Positions 7,187 through 11,799 of a stretch of DNA of 11,799 nucleotides are shown here, piece by piece. The stretch is from the NCBI RefSeq assembly GCF_937890585.1, contig NZ_CALACG010000312.1, positions 1 to 11,799 on the forward strand. The letters are read 5' to 3'. Below the pieces are notes generated by a model. The model was not told the origin of the DNA, searched no databases, and saw nothing but the letters and a program-made list of their open reading frames with translations. Position 1 is the first letter of the stretch, and every line of letters begins with the position of its first letter. This DNA comes from an uncultured Campylobacter sp. Lineage in GTDB: Bacteria > Campylobacterota > Campylobacteria > Campylobacterales > Campylobacteraceae. A program made the position numbers and the translations under genes.

Positions 7187-7202
7187 GGCATTTAACAATG
7201 CC
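7187..7202 (-). promoter_or_regulatory. Hairpin in the porin leader
   Basis: Perfect 6-bp arms GGCATT and AATGCC around a 4-nt loop, flanked by A/T runs on both sides. It sits about 26 nt upstream of the porin start, within its probable 5' leader. On the plus strand the hairpin is followed by GCCTTTTT and would resemble a weak terminator. The role is unknown; it could stabilise the mRNA or affect its translation. Confidence 0.4.
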
Positions 7203-7226
7203 GCCTTTTTAAGCTTGGCTTGTCGC

Positions 7227-7232
7227 ATTATC
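7227..7232 (-). promoter_or_regulatory. Candidate -10 box of the porin operon
   Basis: Reading on the minus strand gives GATGATAATG, a GATAAT box about 67 nt upstream of the porin GTG. It would give a leader of roughly 60 nt. No convincing -35 is visible, which is normal for Campylobacter sigma70 promoters and for activator-dependent ones. Weak evidence. Confidence 0.3.
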
Positions 7233-7314
7233 ATCTACGATCATGCCGCGCTATGTAAATTTTGTCTTTTTAGTTTCTGCCATTTAGTGATATGTCTAGA
7301 ATAATCACGCCTTT

Positions 7315-7339
7315 TAAAACACAAAGCCTCTGTGTTTTA
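7315..7339. repeat. Inverted repeat in the divergent intergenic region
   Basis: Perfect 9-bp arms TAAAACACA (7315-7323) and TGTGTTTTA (7331-7339) separated by 7 nt. There is no T run after it on either strand, so it is not a terminator. Its size suits a dimeric regulator site upstream of the porin promoter, but no regulator is identified. Confidence 0.45.
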
Positions 7340-7394
7340 TGGCATCCCCCTTGGATCAATGAGCGCAATCATAACACGCAGGCTCACGAAAAAC

Positions 7395-7410
7395 GGTAAG
7401 GTTTTGGTAA
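7395..7410 (+). promoter_or_regulatory. Tandem GGTAA direct repeat, candidate OmpR-family regulator site
   Basis: GGTAA occurs at 7395-7399 and again at 7406-7410, exactly 11 bp (one helical turn) apart. OmpR/PhoB regulators usually bind tandem half-sites with this 11-bp spacing. It lies about 45-60 bp upstream of the response-regulator promoter, which would suit autoregulation. The motif itself is inferred. Confidence 0.4.
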
Positions 7411-7414
7411 CATT

Positions 7415-7436
7415 AACTAAAAAAATATTTTTAGTT
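7415..7436. repeat. AT-rich palindrome overlapping the -35 region of the regulator promoter
   Basis: Perfect 9-bp arms AACTAAAAA (7415-7423) and TTTTTAGTT (7428-7436) around a 4-nt loop. The right arm ends 18 nt before the TATAAT box, where a -35 would sit. It could be an operator. The A/T tracts could also simply be the curved DNA common upstream of Campylobacter promoters. Confidence 0.45.
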
Positions 7437-7454
7437 TCAAAATTTAAAATTTGA

Positions 7455-7460
7455 TATAAT
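7455..7460 (+). promoter_or_regulatory. -10 box of the two-component operon (leaderless transcript)
   Basis: A perfect TATAAT in the context TTGATATAAT, ending 7 nt before the ATG of the response regulator. Transcription starting 6-8 nt after the -10 would begin at or next to that ATG. The 7 nt between (CACCACT) contain no ribosome site. The mRNA is therefore predicted to be leaderless. Confidence 0.7.
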
Positions 7461-7467
7461 CACCACT

Positions 7468-8139
7468 ATGATAGAAGTTTTACTTATAGAAGACGACCTT
7501 GAACTAGCCGAGCTTTTAAAATATGCACTTGCAAAAAGTGAGATAAGCGTAGCCATAGTCACAAACCCGCTTGAGGGACTTAGAGTTTTAAACGAGAAAA
7601 ATACCTTTGATGCGTTGGTGCTTGACCTTGGTTTGCCTGATATGGACGGCCTTGAGGTGTGCAAGCAGGTAAGGCATAGCTACCCGTCGCTACCTATCAT
7701 CATCTCATCGGCTCGCAGCGAAACGCTAGATAAGATAAAGGGCTTTGAGCTTGGGGCGGACGACTACATGGCAAAGCCCTATGAGCCAATAGAGCTTGCA
7801 TTTAGGCTAAGGGCGATACTTCGCCGAGGGATACAAGCGGGCAACGACTCTAAAACTTTTTGCATCGATAAACAAAGACGCACTATCTTAAAAAATGGAG
7901 AAATCATAGCGCTTACAAAAGCGGAATTTGACATCTTTATCTACCTTTATGAAAAAGAGGGGATAGTCGTATCAAGAGAGGATATTTTATTAAATTTAGG
8001 CCAGGCTAAATTTCAAAGTGGGCTAAAAAGCATCGATGTGGCCATAGGACGCTTGCGCCAAAAGATAGGTGACGACCCTAAAAATCCACACTTCATCCAC
8101 CCCGTACGCGGTATAGGGTATAAATTTATCAATGCGTAA
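7468..8139 (+). CDS. OmpR/PhoB-family response regulator
   Basis: 223 aa. The receiver domain (about 1-118) shows the acidic pair D9/D10 in LLIEDD, the phospho-acceptor D53 in LVLDLGLPDMDG, S81 in ISSAR and K103 in DDYMAKPY. The C-terminal winged-helix DNA-binding domain (about 128-221) has LTKAEFDIFIYL, SIDVAIGRLRQKIG and the terminal HPVRGIGYKF, all standard for this family. It is the first gene of a divergent pair with the sensor kinase, whose start overlaps its end by 8 nt. It most likely controls the porin-flavoprotein-cytochrome operon across the intergenic region. The predicted transcript starts at the ATG, with no ribosome site upstream. ATG 7468 is the only reasonable start because the receiver domain begins immediately. 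Confidence 0.92.
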   Translation: MIEVLLIEDDLELAELLKYALAKSEISVAIVTNPLEGLRVLNEKNTFDALVLDLGLPDMDGLEVCKQVRHSYPSLPIIISSARSETLDKIKGFELGADDYMAKPYEPIELAFRLRAILRRGIQAGNDSKTFCIDKQRRTILKNGEIIALTKAEFDIFIYLYEKEGIVVSREDILLNLGQAKFQSGLKSIDVAIGRLRQKIGDDPKNPHFIHPVRGIGYKFINA

Positions 8140-9406
8140 TATATCTATTATCAAACTCATATCTTTTTTCTTTTTTGCCGCGCTCATTACGGTAAATTTG
8201 GCGTTTTTTGTCGAGTCAAAAAGGCAGATGCGTGATGCGGAGTACTTTACCTATCAGCGCTTTATGCTTGGTATGCGTATACGAGGACAAGTAAAAGGCA
8301 ACGCAGCTAAGCAGCTAGCGCAAATAGGGCTTAAAAACAGCGAACTTGCTTCAGATGAGATCAGGATAGGCGGCGAGAAAATTTTTAGCGACTCCTATGC
8401 TGATATGATAAGGTATAACAAAAAGTTTTATTTTGTGCCTAGATTTTCTTCTATCGATCCAAAAATGTTTTCGCGCATTATGGATGCGGCAGGGCTTAAT
8501 ATATCAAGCAAAGATGAGATAGCAAAAAACGATGTACCTTTAGAAAATTTAGAAGAAATCTCTCCACATAACATTTGGGTGCTTTGGCTTGTAGTAAATG
8601 TCGTGATGGCCGCATTTTTTATAGTAGTTTTGAAAAAATTGCTAAGACTTAGAAATTTAAAAAATATGATAAGAAGAGCAGGCGAGGAGGATAAATTTAG
8701 GCTGATAAAAGTAGAGGCAAACGACGAAATAGGACAAATCGCTGGCGAATTTAACACGACTATGCAAAAGATAGACGCCATAAAACAGGCTAGGGCACTC
8801 TTTTTACGCAATATCTTGCACGAATTTCGCAACCCGATAATGAAAGGGCGTATCATGGCGGATATGATAGCCGAAATTTTACAAGACGATAAGGCGGGAG
8901 ATAGGTTAAAACAAATTTTTATAAGGCTAGAGATGATACTAGGCGAAGTCGTCAAGGTTGAAAAACTAGTATCGAGCGAGTGGGAGCTTAAAAAGAACAA
9001 GCACCGAGTCATAGACATCGTCGATCACTCGGTAGATATGCTTTTACTAAAAGATACAAGTCGCATAGAGGTGCTAGCAGATGACGAGATAAGCGCTGTT
9101 GAGGTTGATTTTGAGCTTTATGCGACTGGAGTTAAAAATTTGATTGATAATGCCTTAAAATACTCAAGCGACAAGGTTGTCGTTACCATAGATAAAAGTG
9201 CTCTGTACATAAGCAGCGTGGGAGACGAGCTTGAGCCAGAAAGACTTGAGTTTGATAGGGCGTTTAACAGAAGAGTAGAAACTTCAAATTCTGGACTTGG
9301 ACTTGGACTTTACATAGCAAATCAAATTTTTAAAAAGCACGGCCATACCCTAAAATACAAACACGAAGATGGCAAAAATATTTTTATAATATGTTTTGGG
9401 GAGTGA
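8132..9406 (+). CDS. Membrane sensor histidine kinase, ArsS-like
   Basis: 424 aa. The first membrane segment lies at about residues 7-27. A periplasmic sensor part of about 120 residues without a family I recognise follows, and the second membrane segment lies at about 148-168. A linker/HAMP-like region leads to the phospho-acceptor helix LRNILHEFRNPIMKGR, with H230. The ATP-binding domain has the N box NLIDNALKYS (336-345) and the G box SGLGLGLYIANQIF. The HEFRNP variant and the following KGR resemble the ArsS-type kinases common in Campylobacter and Helicobacter. It overlaps the response regulator by 8 nt and is thus translationally coupled to it. It probably detects the substrate of the neighbouring reductase, or a related compound, in the periplasm; that is inferred from position. 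No terminator is visible after the gene. Confidence 0.9.
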   Translation: MRNISIIKLISFFFFAALITVNLAFFVESKRQMRDAEYFTYQRFMLGMRIRGQVKGNAAKQLAQIGLKNSELASDEIRIGGEKIFSDSYADMIRYNKKFYFVPRFSSIDPKMFSRIMDAAGLNISSKDEIAKNDVPLENLEEISPHNIWVLWLVVNVVMAAFFIVVLKKLLRLRNLKNMIRRAGEEDKFRLIKVEANDEIGQIAGEFNTTMQKIDAIKQARALFLRNILHEFRNPIMKGRIMADMIAEILQDDKAGDRLKQIFIRLEMILGEVVKVEKLVSSEWELKKNKHRVIDIVDHSVDMLLLKDTSRIEVLADDEISAVEVDFELYATGVKNLIDNALKYSSDKVVVTIDKSALYISSVGDELEPERLEFDRAFNRRVETSNSGLGLGLYIANQIFKKHGHTLKYKHEDGKNIFIICFGE

Positions 9407-9514
9407 TTTGAAGAAAAACTATTTTATAAGTTGCTTTAAGGTATTTAAATTTCGCTGAGTAGTCTTATATTTTGACAAAAATTTAAAGCAAATCTATTTT
9501 TATTATATTAAAAG

Positions 9515-9573
9515 AGTGATGTTTTTATAATCGTAAAAAATTTTAAAGAAAGGGAAAGAACAAAAGCATCACT
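9515..9573. repeat. Imperfect inverted repeat
   Basis: AGTGATGTTTTT (9515-9526) is matched on the opposite strand by CAAAAGCATCACT (9561-9573), pairing 11 of 12 positions with one G-U-compatible mismatch. The enclosed segment is about 34 nt. It could be a hairpin in a transcript or the ends of a tiny mobile-element relic. Only one copy is in the window. Confidence 0.35.
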
Positions 9574-9734
9574 GCTAGTGCCTAAAATAGTTCAGTACAA
9601 AAATAGATGTAAAAACTGGTAAGAGCAAGATTTTAAAGACTAGAAACTCCGTAATGATATTTAATATTGGCGAGCCTAAATTTTAGAATGGTCCCAAGAG
9701 TATTGTTAACAAGTTCGCTTTCTTTCATAAAAGT

Positions 9735-9756
9735 AAATGTATATAGCCATTTACAA
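9735..9756. repeat. Short inverted repeat upstream of the AAA ATPase promoter
   Basis: Perfect 7-bp arms GTAAATG (9735-9741) and CATTTAC (9750-9756) with an 8-nt spacer. It lies about 64 nt before the TATAAT box of the next gene and is possibly an operator. In AT-rich DNA such repeats can also occur by chance. Confidence 0.3.
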
Positions 9757-9819
9757 TAAAGAAGCGTTTAGGCTTTTAAGATCAACTATACTTGTAGTCT
9801 ATCCCATATATTTTTATGA

Positions 9820-9850
9820 TATAATTGTATTGCATTACATAATAAAGGGA
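9820..9850 (+). promoter_or_regulatory. Promoter and ribosome site of the DUF4143 ATPase gene
   Basis: TATAAT at 9820-9825, in the context TATGATATAAT, is followed by the ribosome site AAAGGGA (9844-9850), which ends 4 nt before the ATG at 9855. The predicted leader is about 20-25 nt. There is no clear -35. Confidence 0.6.
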
Positions 9851-9854
9851 TAAT

Positions 9855-11054
9855 ATGCTAGATCAACTTTTTTTAAAGAGCAATGACCTTATAAGGTTAA
9901 ATAACCATAAATTTAAAAGATACTTTATAGATTCTAAAGACTTATCCCATAGGCTTATCGTTGTCCTTGGACAAAGAGGGATAGGTAAAACAACTACACT
10001 AGCTCAGCTGGCTAGTAAAAACAAAGATAGTCTTTACCTAAGCCTAGATGACATAGAGATATCAAACGATATAACCTCGATTATAAGAGAGTTTGTATTA
10101 AATGGTGGAAAGCATCTATACCTAGATGAAATTCATAAAAGCAAAGATATATCTGCTGTATTAAAATTTGCCTATGATAACTTTAAAGAGTTAAATATAG
10201 TAGCTACTGGTTCATCTGCTCTTGAAGTGCTAAAAAGCTCTCATGATCTAAGCAGAAGAGCGATAGTATATAAGATGAGTGGAATGAGTTTTAGGGAGTA
10301 TCTAGGTCTAAGGTATGGTATAAATTTAAAAGCTATTGAGCTTACAAATTTACTTACAAATCATCAGGAGATAGCTGTTAATATCAATAACGCCTTAAAG
10401 CAAAAAGATCTAGCAGTTATTAAACTTTTTAGAGAGTATCTAAAGGTGGGTTACTACCCATACTATAACGATATGCCAAATGATACGGCCTTTTATCAGA
10501 CTCTAAGACAAAGCATAGAAGCTACGATAGATAGCGATCTTTTAAGCATATATCCAAATTTAAACGGCAACACGGCAAGAAAGCTAAAGATCTTAACTCA
10601 TGCCATAAGTACAAACGTCCCATATCAACCAAACTACTCAAGTCTAAAATCACTTGTTGATATAAGAGACGATAGAACACTAAAAGAGTATCTTGCTATG
10701 CTTGATAGTGCTGGGCTTATAAGGCTTTTAATGAAAAACGAGCTAGCTATAAAAAATATGGATAAGGCGGATAAAATTTACCTTGAAAATACAAATTTAA
10801 TGTACATAAATAGTCCAGATATAGGAAATGTTAGAGAGACATTTTTTGCAAATCAACTTGGAAATATCACTGAAATTTACTCTGGCAAAGCTGGTGATTT
10901 TATGGTTGGTAATAAATTTATCTTTGAAATAGGCGGAGCTAAAAAGAGCTTTGAGCAGATAAAAGATATGCCAAATTCATTCATAGCAGCAGATGATATT
11001 GAAGTCGGGGTGAGAAATAAAATTCCACTTTGGTTGTTTGGGTTTTTGTATTGA
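9855..11054 (+). CDS. AAA+ ATPase with DUF4143 C-terminal domain
   Basis: 399 aa, the usual length of this family. The N-terminal AAA_14-type ATPase domain has Walker A GQRGIGKTT (39-47), Walker B HLYLDEIHK with D91-E92 (87-95), and a sensor-like ATGSS (117-121) followed by LSRRAIVYKMSGMSFREYL, which corresponds to the conserved L.GR....L..LSF.E.L signature. The middle has YLKVGYYPYY, like the GG-P substrate-like segment of the family. The C-terminal DUF4143 part ends with FEIGGAKKSFEQIKDM, a restriction-endonuclease-fold-like strand. No transmembrane segment or signal peptide. These ATPases are widespread, often in several copies, and their cellular role is unknown; some occur near mobile or toxin-antitoxin-like loci. 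It has its own promoter and an AAAGGGA ribosome site. A broken relative follows 93 nt downstream. Confidence 0.85.
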   Translation: MLDQLFLKSNDLIRLNNHKFKRYFIDSKDLSHRLIVVLGQRGIGKTTTLAQLASKNKDSLYLSLDDIEISNDITSIIREFVLNGGKHLYLDEIHKSKDISAVLKFAYDNFKELNIVATGSSALEVLKSSHDLSRRAIVYKMSGMSFREYLGLRYGINLKAIELTNLLTNHQEIAVNINNALKQKDLAVIKLFREYLKVGYYPYYNDMPNDTAFYQTLRQSIEATIDSDLLSIYPNLNGNTARKLKILTHAISTNVPYQPNYSSLKSLVDIRDDRTLKEYLAMLDSAGLIRLLMKNELAIKNMDKADKIYLENTNLMYINSPDIGNVRETFFANQLGNITEIYSGKAGDFMVGNKFIFEIGGAKKSFEQIKDMPNSFIAADDIEVGVRNKIPLWLFGFLY

Positions 11055-11147
11055 AAAACAAATTGGGAAATATGGTGGAGGTATTATGGCCATTTGGTTT
11101 TCTCGAAAGATAAAGCTTGCTGTGTATTTTTATAGTAACTACTTTAA

Positions 11148-11516
11148 TATTATGAAAAGATCATAAACGGCGGCTACCCAGAGATCACAAAGATAACCTC
11201 TGAAAAATCAAAACATCTCTGGCTTAGCTCATATATAAGAATATATATAGAATCAGACGCCAAAGAGATAGGCAATATCTTTAACAAAAACGAGCTATGC
11301 CTAGAGTCTGGGCTTGATAATAAGACCTTTGATAGCTATTTTAGCGTGCTGGAGCATGCCCCAAAAACTATCAGCAAAGATGACTTTAAACATATCTACC
11401 ATCTAAAAGAAAATTTACAAAGCAAATTTGATAAGGGCATAGTCTTTTACACTGGAGACAGAGCTGTAAAGCTAGATGATGATATGTTTGCCTTGCCGTT
11501 TGGTTTTATGGGGTGA
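11148..11516 (+). pseudogene. Truncated DUF4143-type ATPase gene (ATPase half missing)
   Basis: An open frame without a start codon, bounded upstream by TAA 11145-11147 and ending at TGA 11514-11516. It reads IINGGYPEITKITS, LWLSSYIRIYIESDAKEI, GNIFNKNELC, FDSYFSVLEHA and finally KGIVFYTGDRAVKLDD and ALPFGFMG. The GGYPE, SYIR.YIE.D..EIGNI and terminal GIVFYTGD motifs are the standard DUF4143 landmarks. The whole N-terminal ATPase domain with Walker A and B is gone. An internal deletion joins the middle (SYFSVLEHA) to the last 40 residues. It differs clearly from the intact neighbour, so it is not a recent duplicate; it more likely belonged to a different subfamily. Confidence 0.75.
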
Positions 11517-11621
11517 GTGACGATGTTTTGTTGTGCTAAGGTTATTTTAAAAGATCATTAAATAGCATTTGTTAAATATTAAGACTTTGAAATATCGCTA
11601 AATTCGGGATTTAAAAAGAAA

Positions 11622-11649
11622 TGGTGGTTAGAGGCAGAATCGAACTGCC
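11622..11649 (-). other. tRNA 3'-end remnant, probable attachment-site scar
   Basis: On the minus strand these 28 nt read as the 3' end of a tRNA: a T stem GGCAG (11649-11645), a loop TTCGATT with the invariant TTCGA core, a closing stem CTGCC, the acceptor 3' strand TCTAACC, a discriminator A and CCA. The 5' acceptor strand GGTTAGA and the D and anticodon arms are absent upstream, where the DNA is AT-rich and unrelated. A 3' tRNA end without its tRNA is the classic duplicate left by an integrase that targets tRNA genes. The flanks AAGAAAT and ATTTCTT form an extra 7-bp inverted repeat around it. The amino-acid identity cannot be told without the anticodon. Confidence 0.65.
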
Positions 11650-11747
11650 TAGTATTTCTTAAGACTTATTTTGATGTATAAAGCCATAAAATACGATATT
11701 CTAAATTTTATACGGGTTTATTAAAATTGCTAGAAGTGTCTAAGTAG

Positions 11748-11767
11748 ATGGCACCCAATATGGCACC
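11748..11767 (+). repeat. Short direct repeat ATGGCACC x2
   Basis: ATGGCACC occurs at 11748-11755 and again at 11760-11767, with a 12-nt period, about 100 nt from the tRNA 3' scar. Short direct repeats next to an att site can be integrase arm-binding sites. With only two copies this is weak. The rest of 11517-11799 shows no credible gene. Confidence 0.3.
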
Positions 11768-11799
11768 TATTTTGAGCACTAGAGATTTGATGAAATTAC

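Larger units (their letters stand above)
9407..9819. other. Gene-free AT-rich stretch
   Basis: No frame of credible length or composition on either strand, and no recognisable RNA gene. It holds two inverted repeats, listed separately. A TTGACA at 9472-9477 lacks a -10 box at proper spacing. It may be the remains of a decayed gene or insertion, but no remnant could be identified. Confidence 0.5.

Noticed and set aside
7030..7212. Plus-strand frame across the porin signal peptide region
   Set aside because: Antisense to the signal peptide; there is no promoter or ribosome site and the porin reading is certain.
8428..9018. Long minus-strand frame of 196 codons opposite the sensor kinase
   Set aside because: It is serine/isoleucine-rich antisense of a clear histidine kinase and has no motif of its own.
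9472..9509. TTGACA followed by TATATT as a promoter
   Set aside because: The spacing of 26 nt is too long for a sigma70 promoter, and no gene follows closely.
11086..11166. Small plus-strand ORF (26 codons) with GGAGG before its ATG
   Set aside because: The ribosome site is good, but the peptide has no recognisable feature and lies in a decayed region directly before a pseudogene; more likely a relic.
11600..11720. Complete tRNA gene on the minus strand
   Set aside because: Only the T arm and 3' acceptor strand are present; no matching GGTTAGA 5' strand, D arm or anticodon arm at the required distance.
1..11799. CRISPR array or insertion sequence
   Set aside because: No regularly spaced repeats and no transposase-like frame were found on either strand.

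Overview
The window looks like a Campylobacter chromosome (Campylobacterota). It is AT-rich with TATAAT-type -10 boxes that lack a clear -35. It carries an OprD-type Campylobacter/Helicobacter porin, an ArsS-like sensor kinase and a NapC/NirT-type cytochrome c beside a Tat-exported flavoprotein. The species cannot be fixed from the sequence alone.

Region 1 (1-2834, minus strand, very AT-rich): a tightly overlapping three-gene operon. In transcription order it encodes a protein with an N-terminal PD-(D/E)XK-like nuclease domain and an ABC-3C-type C-terminal domain, a small middle component, and an SMC/Rad50-like ABC ATPase with a Walker A motif and a central CPFC motif. The ATPase runs off the left edge. 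The set matches the architecture of ABC three-component (ABC-3C) conflict systems, which are probable but poorly characterised anti-invader systems. No ORF with a complete start and stop covers positions 1-1235, so the ATPase is easily missed.

Region 2 (2837-3386): decayed coding DNA. A C-terminal scrap of a type I specificity subunit (hsdS) ends 2 nt before the ABC-3C operon. Beyond it lies a frameshifted piece of a type I methyltransferase (hsdM) with its DPACGSGG motif, plus fragments I cannot assign. The ABC-3C genes therefore probably arrived with, or landed in, a type I restriction-modification locus that has since collapsed.

Region 3 (3388-9406): a respiratory module. On the minus strand are porin, Tat-exported FAD reductase and pentaheme membrane-anchored cytochrome c, closed by a rho-independent terminator. 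Divergently, on the plus strand, is an OmpR-family response regulator and sensor kinase pair. The likely logic is that the kinase senses a small periplasmic compound, the regulator activates the operon, the porin admits the compound, and the cytochrome passes quinol electrons to the flavoprotein, which reduces it. Residues that bind fumarate in classical fumarate reductases are not conserved, so the acceptor is probably something else. The 307-nt divergent intergenic region holds several repeats and a promoter that implies a leaderless regulator mRNA.

Region 4 (9407-11799): a gene-free stretch with inverted repeats, an intact DUF4143-type AAA ATPase, a truncated second DUF4143 gene without its ATPase half, and at the right end a 28-nt sequence identical in form to the 3' end of a tRNA (T arm, acceptor strand, CCA) without the rest of the tRNA. 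This last item looks like the att scar of an integrated element.
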